Origin: Diphasiastrum complanatum
Taxonomy: Eukaryota > Streptophyta > Lycopodiopsida > Lycopodiales > Lycopodiaceae
NCBI GenBank assembly: GCA_029204225.1
Contig: CM055102.1
Location: 24,891,390 to 24,955,389, forward strand
Direction: 5' to 3'
DNA length: 64,000 bases
In this document: positions 46,731 through 57,503 of the stretch, in pieces
Layout of the letters: each line of letters starts with the position of its first letter
How positions within the stretch are numbered: position 1 is the first letter of the stretch
Translations under genes and position numbers: made by a program
The notes under the pieces: generated by a model
Seen by the model: only the letters and a program-made list of their open reading frames with translations
Databases searched by the model: none
What the model was told of the DNA's origin: nothing

Positions 46731-49266
46731 TTTTCATTCAATATACAAAATCTTATTTTGTGTCTATTGCCTATTGGCTTGTCTAAATTTGCATCCTTTT
46801 TGCAATTTTCCTATAATCCGTCGATTTTGTATTATGACGATTTTGGATTCTTTTGTAAAACCATTGAAAAAATTACAGTATATAGCTGTTCTTTGTGCTA
46901 GTCCCACCATGTTGTGTACTTTGATGGAATGCCGCTCTTGCTTGCCAATGAGATTTTTCCATTCCTTGTGATAACCATATGCTAAGACTTCCGCTATTTC
47001 TTGCAAAGAATGTCGCATGATGCCTTAATATGTGCTGCATGTCATAAAAACATAATCTAAATCAGTACCAAAAGTATGTAAATTAATTGCACATATTTGT
47101 CTGTAGTAGTGTAACATCAAAATCTTACCATATAATGTGTTATATGATCTACACCCCCCCATGCACTTTGAACTGCATCCACAAATTCACTCGTTGTTTT
47201 CAGTATCATTTGTACATCATTATTTGAAAATTTATCTTTTCTCAAGTATTTCACCATGTTGTCTAATTTTTTCCAAACTTCTACTTTGTGTATACGGGTA
47301 GAACCTTCTTCTTCAAAACCTTGAGTTGCAGCTATAATCTCTTTCCAAACCGAGTATCCTCCAATGCTCGGCTTACATGGAATATTTCATGTTTTACCTA
47401 ATAGCTTGTCATCTTTTTTTATTTTAACATGGCCTTTATGTAAGCCTACTTTAGACAACACATCCTCTAATCTGGAAATAGCTTCCTTCGTATCTGCCTC
47501 TGACTCGAAATTTCATGCAAACAAGATGTGAAGATGTATTATTTTTTCTATTATATGCACCTCTGCATGCAACATACAGATATGAATATTCTGAAGAGGA
47601 ATCGGTAGAACGAGTTTCCAATTACGATCTTCTCGATCTCTTGATATTCATGTACTCCTTGTCATGTCTTTTGTTGTCTTCATGCAGTACAAAAACAAGG
47701 GTGTTTAGAGTTAGCGCCATGAGATACATTGAACATACATTTTAATGTCTTCAGGTCTCCTGCTAAATGCCATTCTATGTTGAAAGTGCCAATTCCAGAA
47801 ATATTGAGTGGAACTCCCTCCATGTGATTTTTTATGGTGGCAGAATATGACGTTCTATTAAATATCCATGAGAGAATGTCATGGTCTTCTTTTATCACCT
47901 ATAATAGAAAACAAAAACGTGATTTAGCCTCATAATATTAACACAGAGAAGATTTCCCAAATGAAATTCATATTAAAATGATTATCCCTATTGATTATGT
48001 GAAGGAACTGCTATATCTAAAATGCTGCCAACCACCAGATATAATTTCCAGATTGAGCACTACAATTGAGGCCTTCTGAGTCTTCTGAATCTGAAAGTGT
48101 TCCATTCATGATCTCTGATTCTCTCCATTTTTTGTCCTTTTATAATTTCAGACTCATCTAACTTGAAAACAACTATCAATTTGTTATGGACATTCTCATT
48201 TGTAATACCATAAAATTTATGATGAATGTTAGTAGCTGATTAATATCAATAAATAAATTGTTGGAATTGTTATCTAGACATTCTCCTTTCGAGCAATATA
48301 CTTCATTGATATGAGAAGAATTAACATGTCTTTTTAAAAAAAAAAAATGAAATGGTCATGGGATTGAAAACTTTTAATCCTTACCTGTGCAAATGCCTCA
48401 TGTATCATCTTAAACATTGTTGCATATGCTTCTCTACTGATGCTAGAAAAATCACATGCCCCCTGAACCAATGTAGTGTCTAATATTTTTCCAACTTCAT
48501 TCATAATGTTATCAGTAACTAGAGCCTTTATCTTTTTCATTTTGTTATTGTTTAACATGGATTTCATAGATTTAGAAGTCAAGATAGAACCTAGTGAGTT
48601 TCCAATGGAACTCTCATTGGCCAAATGGTCTTCAGCAACCAATGCTGATCTGCATTGCAAACATAATGTTCATGAACATGTCAGTAGAAAATAAGACACT
48701 CATAGTATTCACAACAGCATAATAAGCAAATCAACAAAAAGTTGAAATGAATAAATAACAAAACTAGTGATTATGAATGAATCAAAAAGTTCAAGCAATA
48801 TGCAATACCAAATAAGCTATAACTTACTTGACTGCACGGATTCATCTTTTTCTATAACCTCATCTGGATGATAGATCACATATATCCTTGGTTACCAGTC
48901 TTTTCCTCTTGTTGCTTCAGACCTTTCTGTTGAACACATCCACATCTTTAACAAGAGGCAAATATGAGATACGCATGGATTGGAATGCAATTTCTATCTC
49001 ATCATTACTAGTTGTAAAATGATACAGAGAAGATTTCAACCTTTGGATCTCGGTCTTCTTAAACATCTCATTTTCTTCCAACCAAGTTTTCAACTTTGTA
49101 GACTTTTCTTTGCACTCCTTTGATATTTTCCTTGATTCATCTTCCAAATAATGTATTCTTGGCATTAAATGTGCATTCCCATAGAGCATCAAATTCTCAC
49201 TGTGAGAAATTGGCAAAAATCTAGCTTGGTATTTTTTATGATAGAAGTTTGTAAGTGAATCTCACA

Positions 49267-50026
49267 TGTGTGGAGGATGTTTCCACGTGTGGAGAATTGT
49301 AAAGTAAATCAAAATGTTTGATATAGGGGTCTCATAGAATTTCATAGTCAAGCATTTAGGTGTAGGATGTTGATAGGGTCAAATTTGACATAGATGGCAA
49401 ATTATCCATTTCCACTTGTAATGCCACTATTGAGCCAAAATAGAGTAGGAGTCCAAACTTGTGCCAATTAGAGTGTAGACAAGTGTAATTCTTTTGTTTG
49501 ATGAAGTTTAAGAGGTCCAATAGGATTTAGAGGTGGAACCATGTGTGGTCCAATAGGAATTTGAGGTGTGCTTGAATATAGTCCAATAGAATTTAGAGGT
49601 GCATGGATCAATGGTCCAATAGGATTAAGAGGTGGCAAAGTGTGATCCAATCATAGTTAAGCATAGTGGTAGCTCAAGAATCTATTAGTATCAATGTACT
49701 CCTCATTTGGATCTAATTGATTTTGAGATTGAGTGGATTTTGAGTGTCATTGAATTTCTAGCTTTCTCTCTCTACTCGAGAGCTCATGATGGTTTTTCTC
49801 TCTCTACCCGAGGAGAGTAGCTTGTTTTTACTTAGAACACTTTTGGAACTTTTACCACACATGTGAGTGAGAGTTGTAAGTGATTGAATGCATGTAGTAG
49901 TGTGTTTTTGCCATAGAATCAAAGATAGATCTTGAATCTCAATCTAGTCTTGATCTTGGTGCATCTACACACCTTAGGAGATCACAAGTACATGTAGTGG
50001 ACAATCCACACGTGTGAAATTCAACA
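49267..50026 (+). repeat. Copia 4, 5' LTR
   Basis: 760 bp. It contains a small internal tandem of about five TCCAATAGGA-TTTAGAGGTG units around 49507-49640 and paired CTCTCTCTAC-CGAG motifs near 49770-49815. Confidence 0.85.
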
Positions 50027-50783
50027 TGGTATCAGATCCTACCTAAGGTTACCATGCATTTTGATCCATTTGAGTGAAAACTATTCATCAATCTTGAGCT
50101 AGAAATTGTCAAGGCCCATTTTCCTAGCTATCTTGTTCAATTTTGGATCAAAAGATATCAAAAGGACATTGATTGGGTCTGACCTGGTACTGTACGGAAT
50201 CAGGTGCTCAGACACGTGTGAGGAACATCCAATTTCAGTTTGGGAGTTCTCTTTCATGTTTGATCCAAAAATCTTGCTAGATAGCTTGTTTTGAAGCTAT
50301 TTTTGTCTAGTTTCTGATGCAATCAATTTCATTCCATTTGGTTGAGCCAATCAAAAGCTATAAGCTTTTGAAGAGGGTTAGGTAGGGCACCTAGACCTGG
50401 GTGGACACATTTGGTTTGGTCAAGAGATTGCCTGTTTGATCCAAAATCACAGTTGAATGCTTACCAATCTCATCTATATGTGATCTAGGCATTGTTTTGA
50501 GATCTTAGCCATTTTGTTTCATGCAATATCATTGTATTTGAGTCAAATTTGGTTTCTTAGTGTATTTCACACGTGCTAAGAGTGTTTGATCCTAACTTTG
50601 CCCATACTCCATCATTTGATGTGAAGTAGATCTAGTTTTGGAGAGATTGAGATAGCTAGTGAGAATTATCTCACAGTTTGTTGCAAGATCTTGCATAGGA
50701 GATGGTAGCACACCGTTATTGGATCCTATAGTGAGAGAGAAACAACATTTTTTGTTCAAAACTTTTATTTATCTCCACTTTAC

Positions 50784-51001
50784 ATGACTTCAATGAGTTC
50801 ATACTTGTTGCAACCAAGTGAGAGATTGACTACTTCCAATAATTCAATATGGAAGTTGAGGATGGAGTCCATCTTGATACTCCAAGATGTGATGGACATT
50901 GTACTTGGGATTGAGGAGGAGCCTCAAGTCCTTCAAGAAGTACAAAAATACAAGAAGAGAGCTAGGATGGCTCTCCACTACATTAAGATGAATGTCTCTA
51001 A
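50784..51001 (+). pseudogene. Copia 4, truncated Gag N-terminus
   Basis: About 73 codons starting MTSMSSYLLQPSERLTTSNN and continuing WKLRMESILILQDVMDIVLG, the standard start of copia Gag (tryptophan followed by the R-M-x-x-x-L helix). It is cut off exactly at the 3' LTR; the last residues of the open frame come from the LTR. Confidence 0.75.
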
Positions 51002-51760
51002 TGTGTGGAGGATGTTTCCACGTGTGGAGAGTTGTAAAGTAAATCAAAATTTTTGATATAGGGGTCTCATAGAATTTCATAGTCAAGCATTTAGGTGTAG
51101 GATGTTGATAGGGTCAAATTTGGCATAGATGGCAAATTATCCATTTCCACTTGTAATGCCACTATTGAGCCAAAATAGAGTAGGAGTCCAAACTTGTGCC
51201 AATTAGAGTGTAGACAAGTGTAATTCTTTTGTTTGATGAAGTTTAAGAGGTCCAATAGGATTTAGAGGTGGAACCATGTGTGGTCCAATAGGAATTTGAG
51301 GTGTGCTTGAATATAATCCAATAGAATTTAGAGGTGCATGGATCAATGGTCCAATAGGATTAAGAGGTGGAAAAGTGTGATCCAATCATAGTTAAGCATA
51401 GTGGTAGCTCAAGAATCTATTAGTATCAATGTACTCCTCATTTGGATCTAATTGATTTTGAGATTGAGTGGATTTTGAGTGTCATTGAATTTCTAGCTTT
51501 CTCTCTCTACTCGAGAGCTAATGATGGTTTTTCTCTCTCTACCCGAGGAGAGTAGCTTGTTTTTACTTAGAATACTTTTGGAACTTTTCCCACACATGTG
51601 AGTGAGAGTTGGAAGTGATTGAATGCATGTAGTAGTGTGTTTTTGCATAGAATCAAAGATAGATCTTGAATCTCAATCTAGTCTTGATCTTGGTGCATCT
51701 ACACACCTTAGGAGATCACAAGTACATGTAGTGGACAATCCACACGTGTGAAATTCAACA
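51002..51760 (+). repeat. Copia 4, 3' LTR
   Basis: 759 bp, about 98-99 percent identical by eye to the 5' LTR, ending in ATTCAACA before CTCACA. Confidence 0.85.
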
Positions 51761-51913
51761 CTCACAATAACCCAAAAGGCCATTTTTGCCATGACACATA
51801 TAGATTATTAATTGACTCACCGAATGAAAATTTGGATGTTGCAATGAACATGGATCAATAGGACACAATGTTCCTGATGACCATAAATCTACATGCTTTA
51901 GCTTTTCCTCCAT

Positions 51914-52318
51914 GTATCAAATCATATCAGAAGTTGACAATTTGGGTTGCTTTGAATTTCTTGTCCTGAGCGGAGCATATTCTGGTGACAAATCCACATG
52001 AAGATGATAAAGCTTTATCATCAATATAGTAGTATAGTAGCAAACAACACAATGACAATAACAAAGCTGGAGATGGCGCTAACGACACTGGAGATAGAGA
52101 TGGCGCTTAACCCTTGCTTGACCCTGGAGATAGAGATGGCGTAGGCCTTGTTTCTGAAATGTCACTCCTAATTCAATTTTTTGAGTGTTCCCAACTATTG
52201 GAAGGGAATATTTCACCATTTTATAAAATCATACTTTAACTATGGTTAAACACTAGTGACGTTTGATGTGACTTAACAAGGTCCATTCATTTACATGGAA
52301 AGTAGTGTGGGCAGATGC
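51914..52318. other. Short repeats upstream of unit B
   Basis: GGAGAT(AGA)GATGGCG occurs three times between 52070 and 52142. No terminal inverted repeat of the unit A/B element could be fixed here. Confidence 0.4.
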
Positions 52319-53486
52319 CTAAAGAAGTTTGAAAATGATATTCTTAGCTCCACTATTGCTAATTGTAGTAATTCCATGAATATCCGAATGTACAAGTTGA
52401 AAAAGCTTTGTAGATCTGGATGTAGACCTAGTATAAGGTAGTCTATATGACTTAGACAAAGCACAAGACTCACAAACATGATTGATGCCACTTAAGAAAC
52501 TTGGAAGACCTATCACAACCTCCTTTCTAGCCATTACCTCCAATGACTTGAAGTTGAGGTGTCCCATCCTTTTATGCCAAACCTCTTGAATAGGTATTTT
52601 CTCTCTTGCAACACATCCAACTTGGTTAGCAATAACACAAGCATCTAGTTTGAACAACTTTCCTTGCCTTTTACCTTTTCCAATCAAGACATCCTTCCTT
52701 TTGATCATACAAACATCTCCATCAAACTCAACTTTGAGGCCTTTACTTAGTAATTGACTCACAGTAAGCAAATTCTTGGTAATAGATGGAATAAACAAGA
52801 CATCCTCCAAATGAACATTCCTATTTGTAGAGAGAGGAATAGGAATTGTGCCAATCCCTTTGACTGCACACTCACCATCATTGGCCATGTAGATCACCCT
52901 CTTATCATCTCCATATGCCAACAAAGAAGTGAAATACTCTTTGTCAAAAGTCATGTGTGAACTTGCTCCACTATCAATCCACCATGGATCTAGATCTCCA
53001 TCATTAGCAAGCATACATGAAGACATCACAAAGGCAACATCATTTGCATCTTGACCATGCAAACCATCCTCATCAAGAGTAAGATTACCTTGCTTGTCTC
53101 CCTGAACTCTCTTATTCTTTCAGCACTCACTTGCAAATTGTCCTTTGATGCCACAATAGAAGCACTTGAGCTTTGATCTATATTTCTTTTTGCCACTTGA
53201 AGAAGTCTCCCCTTGATTTTGCCCTTTAGACTACTTACTTTTGCATTTGCCCTTGAATTTGCCCTTTGTGAACATAGCCTCCTCTTGAAGTGTCAATGTG
53301 GCTCGACCTCTTGCTTGAAGCCTATATTCTTCATTGATTAAGATCTCTTGAAGATCAATCAAACTTGGCAAAGTCTTTTGAACAGCAAGGCTTTGAACAA
53401 TGTTAGCATGAGCATCCAACAAATCCATTAAGAATAATTTGAACAAGCGCTCCTTCCTTAATGCTCTCATCAATGCAAGCCAACTT
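52319..53486 (-). pseudogene. Copia 3: Gag end, zinc knuckle, protease and integrase head
   Basis: Minus strand, entering at 53486 from the split site. Gag's C-terminal part has NIVQSLAVQKTLPSLIDLQE and ILINEEYRLQARG. A zinc knuckle (CFYCGIKGQFASEC) follows, then the protease with WWIDSGASSHMTFD (active Asp-Ser-Gly intact), the pre-integrase domain with VWHKRMGHLNFKSL and CESCALSK, and the integrase start LVHSDIHG. It stops at 52319, so the catalytic core, reverse transcriptase and LTR are lost on the left. Stops lie near 53120 and 53234. The rest of Gag continues on the far side of copia 2 at 58809. Confidence 0.8.
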
Positions 53487-54712
53487 TGAAGAAACTTAGT
53501 GTTTCTATCCACAAAGCGCTTTTAGCTTGTGAGTTCATACCCGCAGAAATACACAGGATTTCTACACAGGCAGCTACCGAAGTCCCCGACTCCAATGCAT
53601 TGCCAAGGCACCAGCCTCAATCCAAGTCATCGACGATGCCAAAGTGGCTGAAGTCCCCGAAGGCAACAAAGGCAGCGAAGGGAAACCAAGGTACTAGAGA
53701 CCGAAGTCCCCGACGAGATTGAAGTGCCCAACGCCAATGAAGTCCCCGATGAGGACTCAACCCCAACTATGAGCAAAGCCAAAAGTTGAGCCAGCTAATG
53801 TCAAAAGTCAAGCCAGACATGTTGGATGTCGAGTACATCATCAAAGCTCGATGAGCGTGACAATTTTAATGTCACAACTCAGCCGTTAAGCCACATAGTT
53901 AAGCAAAGTAGCAAGATGTAGTTTGCTGATGTTTTAGCTTAAGCTATCTTGTAATGCTTAGCTAATTAGTTCTTGTAATATATGTATTGAAGATCGGATA
54001 CAGAAAGTAAGAAAAAGAAACAAGAAAGCAAGCATGTATGTGAAGGAAGTTGATGAGTGATAGTCATGCAGTAACAGACACACATCGCCACACTCACACT
54101 TGTAGAACATAGTGTGAATCAATCTGAGAAGACCAATCGACTATCAAAGAGATCACATAAAGGTCGATGAATGTAGCCTTGCACTAGCAGACACATATTA
54201 TCAGACCAAATATTTAGTGCTAGTAGTATCTAGCTTCTATTTGTGAGAGGGAATACCTCTCTCACGTCGACGCGCTACTGGGAAACAGACAACGCTCAAA
54301 AAGATCTTTGTTGTATACTTGATTTTGGCAATATAAACAAATAGCAGTTACTATTGCTCTATGTGTATGCAATCTCTGAATGCTTTGTGTTGCTTACTTA
54401 ATTCAATGGTAGATATAATTATGCTGTCATTTGACATTATCTACTATTCATGATTTTAGCATCAGATTAGCAGTAGCTATCTGTAGCTCGAAGGATCTCT
54501 GATCGCGGAATGAAGCAGTAGCTTCCTCGGGCAGATTGAGCCCATTTGAGCTCACATCTGTGAAACACGACCGGCTTCGACTTTGAAGTGTTCGAAGTCA
54601 TTGACTTCTTCGACTTCCTGGATCCGCAACTGCATAATAGCAACCTAGAGATCCGAAGTTGAAGGTTTAGTAGTAGTGCAGTCAGGGCTGTCAGAAGGTG
54701 TTTCACACAACA
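53487..54712 (+). repeat. Copia 2, 5' LTR
   Basis: 1226 bp with repeated CCGAAGTCCCCGAC and related units in its first 300 bp. CTTGTAATATATGTATTG near 53974 may be the TATA region. Confidence 0.85.
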
Positions 54713-54713
54713 A

Positions 54714-54768
54714 TGGTATCAAAGCTTGGACGTCCGGAAGGTGTCTCACGCATCAGTGGTATCAGAGC
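54714..54768 (+). promoter_or_regulatory. Copia 2 primer-binding site, present twice
   Basis: TGGTATCAAAGC at 54714-54725 and TGGTATCAGAGC at 54757-54768 both match the complement of the initiator-Met tRNA end that primes copia reverse transcription. Each is preceded by the LTR-end sequence GGAAGGTGT(T/C)TCAC-like, so the LTR/primer-site border is duplicated in tandem 43 bp apart. Confidence 0.75.
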
Positions 54769-54783
54769 CTCGTCATTGAGACT

Positions 54784-55680
54784 ATGGCTTCCATACACAA
54801 CATTCAATCAAAGATATGCACAGTACTTGAAGCAGATGGGTCGAACTTCTTGGCTTGAAAAATGAAGACATCGCTCATGCTAAAAGGAGAAGCGTTATGG
54901 CCCTGGGTGGACAGCACAGAGGAGATGCCTACAACCATAGACAAAGATCTTCAAAAGTGGAAAGAGAAGAACGACAAAGCAGTAGTTGTCATCTCCTCTT
55001 CCATAAAAGACAACATTACCCTTTTCTCTAATGTTAGAGAGATGTGGGATGCACTCACAAGCAGATTTTAGACCAAGTCATGAAATCAGATAATGCATCT
55101 GGAAGATCAGCTCACCTACCTCAGATGGGATGGCAAGGATCTCACTAGCTTCATTAAGAAGATGAAGAAACTATTTCTGTCATTACACAATGTTGGAACA
55201 GAGCATGTAGTCTCACAAGAGAAGCAACTCAACTACCTGCTACGTTCCCTACCAAGATCTTTCCAGACTACCAGATCTCTGCTAGCTAAAGATCCTGACT
55301 GACCTTCGACAAAGCAGTCATCGACATCAAGGAAGAAGTCAAAGCTAGGGAGCACTATGATGACAAAGTCGAGTCCGACCAGGCTCTCTATAACGACAAA
55401 GACCAGTCGACATGAAAGCAGAACCAAAGTCAGCAGAAAGAGGGAGATCAAGAAGGTAGATCAAAAGGAAGGAACAAGCAGCGAAGCAACGACAAGAAGA
55501 CATGTGAGAGATGCAAACGTGAAGGCCACACAGTGGACCGATATTGGCCACACAATTGAGTTCATACACTGTCACAAGAAGGGACATGCAGCCATGGATT
55601 TCTACGACAATCCAAAGAATAACAAATCTTAGAGCAGAAATGAGAGTTCAAACAACACATCACATGTAGAGGAATCATAA
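54784..55680 (+). pseudogene. Copia 2, Gag
   Basis: It starts MASIHNIQSKICTVLEADGS with a TGA soon after, then KTSLMLKGEALWPWVDSTEE, VREMWDALTSRF, and, after further stops, LEDQLTYLRWDGKDLTSFI. The end is basic and has a zinc-knuckle remnant (IHCHKKGHAAMDF). It is interrupted by at least four stops or frameshifts and cannot give a full Gag. Confidence 0.75.
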
Positions 55681-55689
55681 TCCTCCAAG

Positions 55690-57060
55690 ATGGCTAAAGA
55701 ACGGGCAAGCAGAAGCTCAACTGCTTATTTGTGCACTGATGTATGTGCTACTTTCTCAACCGACTTCCAAGAAGTTGTTCTTGATTTTGGTGCAACATCA
55801 CATTTTGTTACAACCAGACAGATCATTGTTGACTTTCGACTATCTGATTTTTCCAGATACATAGTTCTTGGAGATAGATCGAGACATGAAGTGAGTGGAA
55901 CTAGAGTGTTATGGCTCAACACCAATGGCAGAGATCAAAGATTGGACGATGTCCTATATGTGCCTACATTGCAGAAAGATTTACTATCAGTTGCAAGGAT
56001 AGCAGATGCAGGCATGCAGGTGGTATTAACCAATGAAGCATGCAATGTAGTTGATGCCAGTACCAGTACTCTAATCACTCAAGAAAGATGTAAAGGCAAC
56101 CTGTATCATCTGAAGGTATGCCTACCGACAGAGCAGAGTCATCAAGTCCATGAGTCGATGGATGTTCTATGGCATAGGAGACTATGTCATATGAACCCAA
56201 TGGCTTTGTACAAAGCAAGCCAGCATGGAGCAATCACAAGAGGTAGCATCAAAGATGGAACCAGCTCAACATCCTATGATGCATGCATCAAAGACAAGAT
56301 GTCACGTACACCTTTCACCAGAGATTCCTTCAGAACAACAGAGCTCTTGGAATTGATACACTGACATTCGTGGACCCTTCGATGTAATCTCTGTGTGAGG
56401 ATCAAGATACTACATCATCTTCATCGATGATTTCAACAAGTTTGCTGTAGTTTGCTTCATCCACAACAAGCCTGAAGCTCTCGACAAGTTTACAGAGCAT
56501 GTAAACTAGGCTGAGAAGTGGACAGGAAGGAAGGTCAAGCAGATCAAAACTGACAGAAGAGGAGAGTACATCTCCAACCATTTTAACAACTTTTGTAAAA
56601 GTTGAGGCATCCTTCACATGAAGACTGCTGCATACACACCACAACACAATGGTGTAGCTGAGAGGAAAAACAAGGCCCTCATGGAAGCAACAAGATGCAT
56701 GATGGCCTATTCGAAGACATCGAGATCTTTATGGGCTGAAGCAATAGCTACAGTTGCCTACCTGCAGAACAGGACAGACAAATCAGGCATTTCTCAAACA
56801 ATTAACTCCACATAAAGTGTGGTGGGGTAACAAGTCTGATCTGGCTCATGTACGAGGTTTTGGATGTGTTGCATATGCACACATACCCGACAAACTTTGA
56901 AAGAAGTTGGATGAAAAAGTTGAGCAGGGATACCTTGTAGGATATGATATTCATTCATCATATTACAAGATCTATATGCCAAAGACTAATCAGGTGAAGA
57001 TTGTCAAGGATGACAAATTCGATAAAGCAAGAATAATGGCTAATGAAGATCCAGTTAGCT
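55690..57060 (+). pseudogene. Copia 2, protease and integrase
   Basis: The open frame at 55690-56364 has the protease active site as VLDFGATSHF: the usual Asp-Ser/Thr-Gly reads Asp-Phe-Gly, so the enzyme should be inactive. The pre-integrase region has LWHRRLCHMNP and CIKDKMSRTPF. The integrase core follows in broken frames: IIFIDDFN near 56415, then TDRRGEYISN and YTPQHNGVAERKNKALMEA near 56640. After a stop, DEKVEQGYLVGYDIHSSYYK represents the C-terminal domain. Confidence 0.75.
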
Positions 57061-57503
57061 ATGAAGTTCTTACTAAGTAGTACTATGACTTGCCAACATT
57101 GACAGAGGGAGTGGACCCTGAGCATTCAGATGAGGATGTCCAAATTCCAGAAGGACCGAGTGATAGTTTAGAGGACAAAAATCCCGACATGTAGCCTGCA
57201 CCTAGGACACCTGCTACACATAGCAGTTTTACAGTCAACAAAGGAAAGACACTCAACAAAGGGAAAGCCATCGAAGTGCAAGCTCAATTTCCAAGGAGAT
57301 CCATGAGAGACAGAAGAGCACCAATCGAATTTGTGCATGACAGCTCAAGTTTGATAGCAGAAGAGTTTTGTGGATTCGATGTTGAACCACAAACTTATGA
57401 GGAAGCAATCAATAGTCCCAACAAGGAAAATGGACAAAGGCAACGTTTGAAAGACAGAGAGCTAGCCTAGGAATCACAAAACTACCATGCTTTGAGAGGG
57501 AGC
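57061..57503 (+). pseudogene. Copia 2, post-integrase tail fused to pol terminus
   Basis: The linker has RRSMRDRRAPIEFVHDSS and EPQTYEEAINSPNKEN, the stretch that normally leads into reverse transcriptase. Instead it passes within about 20 codons to the purine tract and the LTR. Reverse transcriptase and RNase H are wholly missing. Confidence 0.75.

Larger units (their letters stand above)
49267..51760 (+). mobile_element. Copia 4: young miniature LTR element inside intron 1 of unit B
   Basis: LTRs at 49267-50026 and 51002-51760 begin TGTGTGGAGG and end ATTCAACA. CTCACA flanks the element on both sides (49261-49266 and 51761-51766) as a target duplication. The primer site TGGTATCAGATCC follows the 5' LTR at 50027. 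The 975-bp interior is mostly leader, then the first part of a Gag (from 50784) that runs directly into the 3' LTR with no polypurine tract. The element thus has no protease, integrase or reverse transcriptase. The LTRs differ at only about a dozen sites, so insertion was recent. Confidence 0.85.
46783..51913 (-). pseudogene. Unit B: degraded, spliced transposase-like gene of unnamed family
   Basis: Minus strand. Exon 1 (51821-51913) starts MEEKLKHVDLWSSGTLCPID and ends at TCG|GTGAGT. Exon 2 (48923-49195) begins NLMLYGNAHLMPRIHYLEDE and is a charged helix. Exon 3 is 48385-48649. A later exon starts at 47898 with IEWHLAGDLKTLKCMF and GANSKHPCFCT. After a frameshift it continues with WKLVLPIPLQNIHICMLHAE and DKLLGK...YSVWKEIIA down to 47129. 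The last exon (46783-47034) has NSGSLSIWLSQGMEKSHWQA followed by RAAFHQSTQHGG. The ordered blocks (acidic 'AGD', Cys pair, LHA helix, then G-x-E-x-x-H) look like a large RNase H-like transposase, but I cannot name the superfamily. In-frame stops lie at 47513-47515 and 47387-47389. A copia element sits inside intron 1. Confidence 0.55.

Noticed and set aside
46764-47018. 84-codon minus frame starting MRHSLQEIAEVLA
   Set aside because: Out of frame with the spliced last exon of unit B, whose reading gives the more protein-like NSGSLSIWLSQGMEKSHW.
49468-51385. Two identical-looking 60-codon frames with NPIGPL repeats
   Set aside because: They are antisense readings of the short tandem repeats in the two copia 4 LTRs, not genes.
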